Shown: piece by piece, positions 1 to 6,278 of the stretch
Layout: every line of letters begins with the position of its first letter
Position numbering within the stretch: position 1 is the stretch's first letter
Assembly: GCA_023413275.1 (NCBI GenBank)
Contig: JAEZPX010000008.1
Coordinates: forward strand, 1 to 10,845
Origin: Bacillota bacterium
GTDB taxonomy: Bacteria; Bacillota; Clostridia; Lachnospirales; Anaerotignaceae
Reading direction: 5' to 3'
Length of the DNA stretch: 10,845 nt
Notes under the pieces: generated by a model
Databases searched by the model: none
What the model was told of the DNA's origin: nothing
Seen by the model: the letters and a program-made list of their open reading frames with translations, nothing else
Translations under genes and position numbers: made by a program

Positions 1-1
1 T

Positions 2-421
2 TCCTCAACAATCATTAATTTAATTGGTTATCGGGTTTACACTGTTACGATTTCTGGATTAGAAGATCATGCATGTTTGCTCTTAGTAAATGACTGTATT
101 TATTCCATTCCTGAAACTTATGCATACTTACGCTTTGTTCAAATTTCTCCCAATGCACCTTTGCTGAAAGTATATTTCGATGGTCATCTTGTTTTGACGG
201 AGTTAGATTATAGAGAAATCAGCAGATATTTATCTGCAACGGCTCAAGCGCATGATATAACATTTCGGGATTATATTTCGGACAACATTTTACTAGAGGT
301 GCATGATTTTAGTATGGAGAATGAAACTGCTTACACAGCCTATACGCTAGGAGACTTTTACTCAAAAAATGGACTACAGATTGTAATTGCTAAGGATGGT
401 ATCAGTCACCTAACTTTTTAA
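2..421 (+). CDS. DUF4397 domain-containing protein, C-terminal part
   Basis: The reading frame is open from the left edge of the window (first full codon at base 2), so the gene starts upstream; the TTG at 77 is internal and not a real start. The visible 139 residues look like the end of one DUF4397 repeat (YTVTISGLEDHACLLLVND) followed by a whole second one. The second opens with YLRFVQISPNAPLLKVYFDG, which closely fits the family signature LRFVHLSPNAPxVDVYxDG, and closes with a second Y-T-x-Y-x-LGDF...GLQIVIAKDG strand pair. DUF4397 proteins are usually secreted or surface-attached and made of tandem immunoglobulin-like beta domains of unknown function. No signal peptide or anchor can be judged because the N-terminus is missing. 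No terminator is visible before the next promoter at 463, so some read-through into coaBC is possible. Confidence 0.8.
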   Translation, partial: SSTIINLIGYRVYTVTISGLEDHACLLLVNDCIYSIPETYAYLRFVQISPNAPLLKVYFDGHLVLTELDYREISRYLSATAQAHDITFRDYISDNILLEVHDFSMENETAYTAYTLGDFYSKNGLQIVIAKDGISHLTF

Positions 422-462
422 ATGCAATTTTTCATAAAAGGCTAGTTCTTCTTTGGATTGTT

Positions 463-471
463 TGTTATAAT
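463..471 (+). promoter_or_regulatory. Extended -10 promoter for coaBC
   Basis: TGTTATAAT is a perfect TGnTATAAT extended -10 element. It sits about 44 bases before the coaBC start, leaving a short leader with the AAGGAG site at 503-508. No convincing -35 is seen at the right distance, which extended -10 promoters tolerate. Confidence 0.65.
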
Positions 472-514
472 ATGGACAAATATATTTGTAAATACGGAAC
501 TGAAGGAGTATGCT

Positions 515-1711
515 ATGTTACTAAAAGGAAAAACAGTGGTTTTGGGTGTGACGGGTAGTATTGCGGCATACAAAATGGCAAATGTAGCCAGTATGCTGGT
601 AAAGATGGAGTGCGACGTTCATGTTATCATGACGGAGAATGCAACGCATTTTATTACACCTATAGCGTTTGAAACTTTAACAGGAAATAAATGTCTTGTA
701 GATACGTTCGACCGGAATTTCCAATTCCATGTTGCCCATGTATCTTTGGCAAAGAAAGCGGATGTTTTTCTCATTGCACCCGCTTCTGCCAATGTCATTG
801 GGAAATTGGCTTGTGGCATTGCCGATGATATGCTGACAACAACGGTTATGGCTTGTAAGGCAAAGAAGATTATTGCGCCAAGCATGAATACAAATATGTA
901 TCAAAATCCCATTGTGCAGGATAATTTGAAAAAACTGGCTGCTTACGGCTATGAGATTATTCAACCGGACAGTGGCGTTTTGGCTTGCAAGGATACCGGA
1001 GAAGGAAAACTTCCAAAGGAAGAGGTTTTAGTTGCCCATATCCTTCGTGAAATTGCATATGAAAAGGATTTACTTGGACAAAAGATTATTATTACTGCGG
1101 GGCCAACCCAAGAAAGTGTTGATCCCGTTCGCTACATCACAAATCATTCCACAGGAAAAATGGGATATGAGTTAGCTAAGGCGGCAATGCTTCGTGGAGC
1201 AGAGGTTACATTGGTTAGTGGTGTAACTGCGTTAGAGAAACCCCACTTTATTAAATATATTCAGGTAAAGAGCGCTGCTGATATGTTTGAGGCTATGAAA
1301 AACCATTTTCTTGAAAATGATATTATCATTAAATCAGCGGCAGTTGCAGACTATAAGCCGAAAACCGTTGCAGATGATAAAATGAAAAAGAAAGACGGAG
1401 AGATGAGTATCGAGTTGGATCGCACCCAAGATATCTTGAAATATATGGGCGAGCATCGAAGGGAAGGACAGTTTCTCTGTGGTTTTTCCATGGAAACACA
1501 AAACATGCTTGAGAATTCCAGAATCAAGCTGGAGAAAAAGAATATTGACATGATAGTTGCCAATAATTTAAAGGTTGCAGGCAGTGGATTTGGAACAGAT
1601 ACAAATGTTGTAACGATGATATCCAAGAAGGAAGAAATTCAACTTGAGCTTTTGACAAAAGAAATGGTTGCCCATAAGATTTTGGATGAAATTCTAAATT
1701 TAAGAGGCTGA
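515..1711 (+). CDS. coaBC: Bifunctional phosphopantothenoylcysteine decarboxylase / phosphopantothenate-cysteine ligase (CoaBC)
   Basis: Cytosolic enzyme for two steps of coenzyme A synthesis: ligation of cysteine to 4'-phosphopantothenate using CTP (CoaB), then FMN-dependent decarboxylation to 4'-phosphopantetheine (CoaC). The ATG at 515 is chosen because AAGGAG lies six bases upstream and an upstream in-frame TTG (458) would lie before the -10 box. This gives 398 residues, a normal length. N-terminal CoaC half (about 1-185): GSIAAYK flavin loop, His75, PASAN at 89-93, MNTNM with Asn125, and Cys158 in GVLACKDTGEGK. C-terminal CoaB half (about 188-398): ITAGPTQE, YITNHSTGK with Asn210, SAAVAD, and Lys289 in KMKKK. 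From memory, the residues at 75, 125, 158, 210 and 289 carry the same numbers in E. coli CoaBC, so both active sites look intact. It has its own promoter and terminator. Confidence 0.97.
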   Translation: MLLKGKTVVLGVTGSIAAYKMANVASMLVKMECDVHVIMTENATHFITPIAFETLTGNKCLVDTFDRNFQFHVAHVSLAKKADVFLIAPASANVIGKLACGIADDMLTTTVMACKAKKIIAPSMNTNMYQNPIVQDNLKKLAAYGYEIIQPDSGVLACKDTGEGKLPKEEVLVAHILREIAYEKDLLGQKIIITAGPTQESVDPVRYITNHSTGKMGYELAKAAMLRGAEVTLVSGVTALEKPHFIKYIQVKSAADMFEAMKNHFLENDIIIKSAAVADYKPKTVADDKMKKKDGEMSIELDRTQDILKYMGEHRREGQFLCGFSMETQNMLENSRIKLEKKNIDMIVANNLKVAGSGFGTDTNVVTMISKKEEIQLELLTKEMVAHKILDEILNLRG

Positions 1712-1719
1712 GAAGGAAG

Positions 1720-1746
1720 GCGTACCATAATCAAGGTACGCTTTTT
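1720..1746 (+). terminator. Rho-independent terminator of coaBC
   Basis: Perfect 7-bp stem GCGTACC (1720-1726) / GGTACGC (1735-1741) with an 8-base loop, followed by TTTTT. It starts nine bases after the coaBC stop. Confidence 0.9.
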
Positions 1747-1973
1747 CTTATTATCTATTTTCACAAGTTCTGATGAGGGCTCCTTATTTTTTGAAACACT
1801 TAATCAGCTTAACGATTTTTATGAAATGTTTTTTAAATGAGCAAACTCTTTATCAGAGACCAGAAGAAAGCCAGAATTATGCTTTATCATAAAAATTGAA
1901 GAAGAGTTGTAATCATATTTTTCATAAAATCAATGAATATGCAAGTAGGATTGATTTTCCCTGAGAGGGTTTA

Positions 1974-2002
1974 TTGACGATAATTGTTTTTTATGCTAGA
2001 AT
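1974..2002 (+). promoter_or_regulatory. Sigma-A-type promoter, long leader towards the pilT-like gene
   Basis: TTGACG (1974-1979), 17-base spacer, TAGAAT (1997-2002) preceded by TGC, which gives an extended -10. This is one of the best -35/-10 pairs in the window. The predicted transcript starts near 2009 and has no recognisable gene for about 745 bases until 2755. Confidence 0.55.
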
Positions 2003-2383
2003 TTTAGTAAAAATTGGTTATTTATGTATTAACAGTATAATTTATGGGGGTTTTTTCTTAAAATATGCAAAAAAATACAAATATCTAGAAAAATCTTAAA
2101 ACTGATAACTGCAATTTTGTTTATGATTCTTATATTTTTATTGCTGTTGAGGAACAGAAAAGAAATAATTTGCAACACTATTTTATAAGTTTATTTGTGT
2201 GATTAGAACTGTAACAGTAACTCAAGTAAATGAGTACGAGATACATTCCTTTCAGGAAGTATAATAATGAAGATCGTGGGAATCCCCATTTGTCATAGCG
2301 AGATATCCAGTGAAGTGAGGCAATTATGAATCACATTTATGATGTTGAGAAAGAGATATACAGTTTTTTCAAGATATGGTAGA

Positions 2384-2442
2384 ACGAAACCGCTGAGTTC
2401 CAGCGGTTCGTCGTGTATACAGGGGTTTTACCATAAAAAACC
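2384..2442 (+). other. Tandem hairpins in the pilT-like leader (candidate structured RNA)
   Basis: First hairpin: ACGAAACCGCTG (2384-2395) pairs with CAGCGGTTCGT (2401-2411) over 11 bp with a single bulged A and a 5-base loop. Second hairpin: GGTTTT (2424-2429) with AAAACC (2437-2442), which two G-T pairs could extend. Neither is followed by a U-tract, so they do not look like terminators. Smaller hairpins occur just upstream (TTCCT-TTC-AGGAA near 2245-2258; GGG-AAT-CCC near 2278-2287). No known riboswitch core was recognised. Confidence 0.4.
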
Positions 2443-2754
2443 TTCATTGAAAAAAGTTAGGCAAAATAAACTGGATACCCAATCGGGTTCAAATATAAGA
2501 ATATTTCTTTTATTAAAAAATTAGAAAAGATTAAGTAATAGACTTTGGATTTACATGATGATAATAAGATAAAGCTTTCGTAATATGAAAATAAATAGAG
2601 GCATTCTTTTTTTGGCAGAGTGTCTCTAAATATTTATAGAATCATTTATTAGTTTGTTTTTCAAGCTTTTGGTATTTGAAATCAATCAGGGAATGGTTTC
2701 AAATGAAGGGATAAGTAAGTGTTAAAGAGATATTGAACGATTGAGGAGACAGAT

Positions 2755-3828
2755 ATGTTTTCATTTTTAGAAATTTTAAAACAGACAATGGATTTGGGTG
2801 CATCTGATATTTTTATCGTTGCCGGAAAACCGCTGTCCTACAAAAAAGGGAAAATGATTTATCAATTAAATGTCGAAAAGGTCATGCCGGATTACTCAAA
2901 GCTTTTGGTGGAAGAAGCATATAAACTTGCCCAGCGGGATTTAACACGTTTGACATCGGATGGAGATGATGATTTTGCTTTATCAGTTCCAAACTTAGCG
3001 AGACTAAGGATTAGTTGCTATAAACAAAGAGGATCTCTAGCGGCGGTTTTGCGCATTGTAGCCTATGGCATTCCTGATTATCAAACAATTGGAATTCCTG
3101 AACAAGTTTTGGCCTTAGCAAATCTGCATAAGGGCTTAGTCTTAGTTACTGGTTCTGCAGGAAATGGAAAATCAACAACTTTGGCATGTATCCTTCAAAG
3201 AATTAATGAGACAAGAAGTAACCATATCATTACACTTGAAGATCCTATTGAATTTTTGTACCGCAATGAAAAATCTATTGTTAGTCAGAGGGAAATTGGC
3301 TTAGATACCGCAAACTTTGTAACGGCATTGCGTTCCAGCCTACGTCAATCTCCAGATGTGATTTTGCTTGGAGAAATGCGAGATTACGAAACCATTCAAA
3401 TTGCAATGGCCGCAGCGGAAACAGGACATCTTATTCTTTCTACACTACATACGGTGGGAGCGGTGAATACCATAGATAGAATTATTGAAATTTTCCCGCC
3501 AAACCAACAGCAACAGATTCGTATTCAGTTATCAATGGTATTAAAAACCGTTGTTTCTCAGCAGCTTATCCCTGCTATAGATGATACATTAATTCCTGTC
3601 TTTGAGATCATGCATATGAATAATGCAGTGAGAAATATGATTCGGGATTCCAAGGCTCATCAAATTGAATCGGTAATTGGGATGTCAGGGGAAGAAGGCA
3701 TGCTTTCCATGGATAATAGCTTATACGAATTGGTTTTGAATGGGAAGATTTTAGCAGAAACTGCATTGCAATATGCCCTTCATCCAGAGCTTTTAGAAAA
3801 ACGAATTCGTATGAACATAAAAAAATAA
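2755..3828 (+). CDS. pilT: PilT-like type IV pilus retraction ATPase
   Basis: Hexameric cytoplasmic ATPase of the secretion/pilus ATPase family that depolymerises type IV pili and drives twitching. ATG 2755 has GAGGAG six bases upstream; 357 residues is a normal PilT length. An N-terminal PAS-like region (1-110) opens with ASDIFIVAGKP, matching the family's ASDLHLxxGxPP. The C-terminal ATPase has Walker A GSAGNGKST (133-141), Asp box ITLEDPIEF (159-167, Glu162), Walker B DVILLGEMRD (201-210, Glu207), His box ETGHLILSTLHT (222-233) and the PilT-specific motif AVRNMIR (291-297; usually AIRNLIR). The last motif favours PilT over PilB-type extension ATPases. No pilin, pilB, pilC or pilD gene is nearby, so it is an orphan here. 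The terminator-like hairpin behind it (GTTCC-TATCG-GGAAC, 3862-3876) has no good U-tract. The role in retraction is inferred from family membership. Confidence 0.9.
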   Translation: MFSFLEILKQTMDLGASDIFIVAGKPLSYKKGKMIYQLNVEKVMPDYSKLLVEEAYKLAQRDLTRLTSDGDDDFALSVPNLARLRISCYKQRGSLAAVLRIVAYGIPDYQTIGIPEQVLALANLHKGLVLVTGSAGNGKSTTLACILQRINETRSNHIITLEDPIEFLYRNEKSIVSQREIGLDTANFVTALRSSLRQSPDVILLGEMRDYETIQIAMAAAETGHLILSTLHTVGAVNTIDRIIEIFPPNQQQQIRIQLSMVLKTVVSQQLIPAIDDTLIPVFEIMHMNNAVRNMIRDSKAHQIESVIGMSGEEGMLSMDNSLYELVLNGKILAETALQYALHPELLEKRIRMNIKK

Positions 3829-3994
3829 CTACTACCAAATAAGCTGGGGCATGTTACCATGGTTCCTATCGGGAACACGTTTAATTAGATTTGCTTTATG
3901 GCCCAAGTTCATATATTTTTCATCGATATGCGAATTATGCTGTTCATGAATAAGGAAACATATCTTAAAATAAAAGAATGCTGTGAACTCTGAA

Positions 3995-4003
3995 TGATAC
4001 AAT
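3995..4003 (+). promoter_or_regulatory. Extended -10 promoter candidate for the BTAD regulator
   Basis: TGATACAAT fits TGn plus TACAAT, 88 bases before the GTG start at 4091. No clear -35. The same nine bases recur at 5566-5574. Confidence 0.4.
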
Positions 4004-4090
4004 CCGAGAAATTAGATTATTCTCATTTATTAATACAGCAATTCAGTATGAAAATTGTAGTTTCAAGTGATAAGAAAAAGGGGGAGGCCT

Positions 4091-5302
4091 GTGGGCGAAG
4101 AATTTAGAGTTACATTATTAGGTGAATTTACCATTGAATATGGAAATAGTATTATTTCCGATCAAACGAACCGTTCAAAGAAAGTGTGGACATTGATGGA
4201 ATATATTATTGTTCACAGAAAGCGATTTATAACGCAAGATGAGTTGATAGAACTGCTTTGGTCAGACAGCAATTCTCGAGATCCAATTAACACTTTGAAG
4301 GTGCTGATGCACCGTGTAAGAGCGGCTTTAGATGAGCTGGATTTTGATAATAGCCGTCGCATGATATTGTATCGAAATGGAGCCTATGGCTGGAATCAAG
4401 ATTATAAATGTATTACCGATGCCGATGAATTTCAAAGACTAATTTATGAAAGCGAATTGGAAACAGAGGATGTTTCACGAAAGATTTCTCTTTTATTACA
4501 GGCAGAAAGCCTTTATAAAGGTCACTTCTTACAGAAAAAAGCATCAGAAGCTTGGGTTATACCAATTGCAACCTTTTATCGATCATTATATAATCGAGTT
4601 GTGGCTGATTTGGCTAAATTGTTGCTTGAGCATAAAAAATATGAACAGCTTTCTTCTATTTGCCAAAAGGCTATTCTTTTAGAACCATATGAAGAGCAAT
4701 TATATATTTATTACATACAAGTATTGATTTGTACAGGACATTTAGAGAAAGCCTTGGATTTGTATCATCAGGTGACAGACTTATTTATGAAAGAGTTGGG
4801 AATTACCCCGTCAGAGGAGTTTTTAGCGCTGTATAAAGATGTTGTTAGGACAATTAAAACCCCTGAGATGAATCTGGAGGTAATTAAGAATAAGCTGGAT
4901 GAAAGCAAAGATGAAATTGGAAGTGTGTATTGCGAGTATGAATTTTTTAAGCTTGTATACCATTTGGAGTCTAAAAACATTGGAAGAACTGGAGTAACAT
5001 CCAATTTATGTTTAATCTCTGTGGTGGATAAAAATGCCGTTAGCATTCCCACCAGCAGAGTTTTAAATCGTGCAATGGATGCACTAAGAACGACAATTCA
5101 ATACAACATACGTGGTGGAGATGCATTTGCCAGATACAGTGTGAATCAATATTTGATTATGCTGTCCAATACCACAGAAGAAACAGCAAATATGGTAGCC
5201 CAGCGTTTGCTAAAAGCTTTTCGGACGGAGTTTCCAAATATCAATATTGTTTTAAAATATTCAATACAGCAACTCACACCGGGCTCAGATCGCTTTAGAT
5301 AA
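4091..5302 (+). CDS. SARP/AfsR-type transcriptional regulator with BTAD and degenerate GGDEF-like domain
   Basis: Probable DNA-binding regulator of unknown target. GTG 4091 is preferred because a G-rich purine run (4079-4087, including GGAGG) lies just upstream. The in-frame GTG at 4067, eight codons earlier, lacks a ribosome binding site but would give 411 residues instead of 403. Residues about 5-100 form a Trans_reg_C-like winged helix (FRVTLLGEFTIEYGN, then RFITQDELIELLW, then INTLKVLMHRVRAALDE). About 105-255 is the helical BTAD domain (ADEFQRLI..., LLEPYEEQLYIYYIQVLICTG, ELGITPSEEF). About 270-395 resembles a GGDEF fold (YEFFKLVYHLESKN..., IRGGDAFARYSVNQYLIMLSN). The position of the GGDEF signature reads SVNQY (350-354), so cyclase activity is not expected. 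It follows the pilT-like gene by 262 bases with its own promoter candidate; control of that gene is only a guess. Confidence 0.85.
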   Translation: MGEEFRVTLLGEFTIEYGNSIISDQTNRSKKVWTLMEYIIVHRKRFITQDELIELLWSDSNSRDPINTLKVLMHRVRAALDELDFDNSRRMILYRNGAYGWNQDYKCITDADEFQRLIYESELETEDVSRKISLLLQAESLYKGHFLQKKASEAWVIPIATFYRSLYNRVVADLAKLLLEHKKYEQLSSICQKAILLEPYEEQLYIYYIQVLICTGHLEKALDLYHQVTDLFMKELGITPSEEFLALYKDVVRTIKTPEMNLEVIKNKLDESKDEIGSVYCEYEFFKLVYHLESKNIGRTGVTSNLCLISVVDKNAVSIPTSRVLNRAMDALRTTIQYNIRGGDAFARYSVNQYLIMLSNTTEETANMVAQRLLKAFRTEFPNINIVLKYSIQQLTPGSDRFR

Positions 5303-5424
5303 GCTGAAATGGAGTCTTATAATTTGTAAGATATTTTAATCATTAATTGTAAAACAAATAGATTCATCGGACAAACAATATCATTTGAGAAACTGATTTT
5401 TGACATCAACAAACGGAGTGTGGG

Positions 5425-5433
5425 TGGTATAAT
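5425..5433 (+). promoter_or_regulatory. Extended -10 promoter of a short transcription unit
   Basis: TGGTATAAT is a perfect extended -10. A TTGACA (5400-5405) lies upstream but at 22 bases, too far for a normal -35. A terminator follows within about 65 bases. Confidence 0.5.
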
Positions 5434-5439
5434 AGTTGG

Positions 5440-5498
5440 AAAATCGAAAGTAGTTTGAAAAAAGCCTCTTATGTAAATCATAGGAGGTTGTTGTTTTT
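5440..5498 (+). ncRNA. Candidate short RNA between promoter and terminator
   Basis: Transcription from the extended -10 at 5425-5433 would begin near 5440 and end at the terminator at 5463-5498, giving an RNA of about 60 bases. No start codon with a ribosome binding site is present. The 5' part (5440-5462) is A- and G-rich and unstructured. The terminator may simply serve the upstream regulator, whose stop is at 5302. No known small RNA family is recognised. Confidence 0.3.
5463..5498 (+). terminator. Rho-independent terminator
   Basis: CCTCTTATG (5465-5473) pairs with CATAGGAGG (5479-5487) over 9 bp, including one G-T pair, with a 5-base loop. TTGTTGTTTTT follows. It is the first terminator after the BTAD regulator. 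Confidence 0.8.
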
Positions 5499-5543
5499 CA
5501 TTGAGATGAGTCAAATAATGTAATTACATTTGCATATCGCTTT

Positions 5544-5591
5544 AACCATTTGTGAAAGAATAAAATGATACAATAAACGTATCAAATGGTT
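5544..5591. repeat. Nested inverted repeats around an extended -10 element
   Basis: Outer arms: AACCATTTG (5544-5552) and CAAATGGTT (5583-5591), a perfect 9-bp match. Inner arms: TGATAC (5566-5571) and GTATCA (5579-5584), a perfect 6-bp match with a 7-base loop. The inner left arm is part of TGATACAAT (5566-5574), a possible extended -10. The right arms overlap by two bases, so only one pairing can form fully at a time. This could be an operator or an RNA switch element; neither is proven. Confidence 0.5.
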
Positions 5592-5682
5592 CAATAAAGC
5601 ATGTTTTACTATAATAGCATTGGAAAAAATCATTCTTCTCAACTATTTTTTGCATAAAAAGCAGTGAAAAATGTTTGTCATT

Positions 5683-5699
5683 TTATACATAATGTATAA
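5683..5699. promoter_or_regulatory. 17-bp perfect palindrome, possible operator
   Basis: TTATACAT-A-ATGTATAA is an 8-bp perfect inverted repeat around a single central base. It lies three bases after TTGTCA (5675-5680), a possible -35. A dimeric repressor site is a reasonable reading, but AT-rich DNA yields some palindromes by chance. Confidence 0.35.
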
Positions 5700-6037
5700 C
5701 GCTTTTGAATGGTTTTTTAGAGATTGAAATTTAATATATATTGTTTGTGCAAAAAAACTATGACAAATTAAATTAAAAATTGTAAGATATGGTATTTTTT
5801 TAGGTTAAATTCATTGATTAATATTTTCTTTTATGTTAAATTAAGAGTATACAATTTTTAACAGGTATTCAGTCGGCGTATCGTTTAGTTACCCATTGTA
5901 TTTGATACCCATTATGTTATTTATGAACATGATTTTATGCTAATGTTATCGTACTTTTATGGTGAAAGTGATTTATATAATTACATTTTGTTGAATTAGT
6001 AGTTGTGACAACGGGTATTAGTACAAGGGAGGGATAG

Positions 6038-6211
6038 CATCGAAAAGATTTTAATTTTTTAAAAGGCCCTCCAAATTGGCTATGCAGAACAATAGCACTG
6101 CTATTTCAAAAGAAAAACTTGGACAAAGCATGTAAGGTTTGTTTTAGCAGTAAGTGCCTGCAAGAAGCAAAGGGGGGAATGTCCGTTTTGAAACGATATT
6201 CTAAGGGATAG
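6038..6211 (+). other. Start-less 57-codon open frame with cysteine motif
   Basis: Between TAG 6035 and TAG 6209 this frame is fully open and its content looks protein-like: LKGPPNWLCRTIALLFQKK, then DKACKVCFSSKCLQEAKGG with a CxxC and a third Cys. It has no ATG, GTG or TTG near its N-terminal end. A very good ribosome binding site, AAGGGAGGG (6026-6033), precedes a different frame that reads ATC GAA AAG ATT TTA ATT TTT TAA (from 6039). A shift of -1 at the T6 run (6055-6060) would join that frame to the cysteine frame. It may be a decayed small gene, a frameshifted one, or chance. I do not recognise the product. Confidence 0.25.
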
Positions 6212-6278
6212 AGAATATTGTTTTGGAATTAAGCGGAAAGTAGAGAGTGCAAAGAAGAGGGGAAAAAGAGGTGTTAGA

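Larger units (their letters stand above)
1747..2754 (+). other. Long spacer ahead of the pilT-like gene; no convincing gene
   Basis: About 1 kb between the coaBC terminator and the pilT-like start. It is very AT-rich except for a less AT-rich island near 2240-2445. Seen here: a sigma-A-type promoter at 1974-2002, a second possible -10 (TATAAT, 2036-2041), hairpins at 2384-2442, and a wobble-containing 10-bp stem with arms at roughly 2597-2606 and 2618-2627 that lacks a U-tract. The longest open frame with a start (2339-2524, 61 codons) has low-complexity, basic content and no clear ribosome binding site. An 18-codon frame from ATG 2326 does have GTGAGG upstream. If the T6 run at 2364-2369 gained one base, that frame would continue for a few more codons (FFQDMVERNR), so an eroded small gene is possible but not shown. 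Confidence 0.5.
5499..6278 (+). other. Long AT-rich spacer and leader before the chemoreceptor
   Basis: About 780 bases with no convincing gene. Contents: nested inverted repeats at 5544-5591, a TATAAT at 5610-5615, a 17-bp palindrome at 5683-5699, a weak promoter match ATGACA (5760-5765) -17- TAAGAT (5783-5788), and a TATACAAT at 5848-5855. There is also an 8-base direct repeat TACCCATT (5890-5897 and 5906-5913, period 16), a long-range pairing GGAGGG (near 6028-6033) with CCCTCC (6067-6072), and a cysteine-bearing open frame at 6038-6211. Which promoter drives the chemoreceptor is not clear. No sigma-D (TAAA / GCCGATAT) promoter was found. Confidence 0.5.

Noticed and set aside
458..514. 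Longer CoaBC start at TTG 458
   Set aside because: It would lie upstream of the predicted transcript start and span the -10 box; ATG 515 has a good ribosome binding site, and the active-site numbering then agrees with E. coli CoaBC.
2339..2524. 61-codon frame as a small protein gene
   Set aside because: No ribosome binding site, basic low-complexity content, and it runs through both strong hairpins; it is described only as part of the spacer.
1747..2754. c-di-GMP (GEMM) or other known riboswitch before the pilT-like gene
   Set aside because: The expected class I and class II core sequences were looked for and not found, nor T-box, TPP, SAM or FMN cores.
3862..3876. Terminator of the pilT-like gene
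   Set aside because: Stem is only 5 bp and there is no U-tract behind it.
5317..5514. 65-codon minus-strand frame
   Set aside because: Overlaps the promoter-terminator unit and has no ribosome binding site; chance frame.
5671..5727. 18-codon frame MFVILYIMYNAFEWFFRD
   Set aside because: No ribosome binding site and it runs across the 17-bp palindrome; most likely chance in AT-rich DNA.
6020..6278. c-di-GMP riboswitch before the chemoreceptor
   Set aside because: No conserved core; only a loose GGAGGG/CCCTCC pairing is present.
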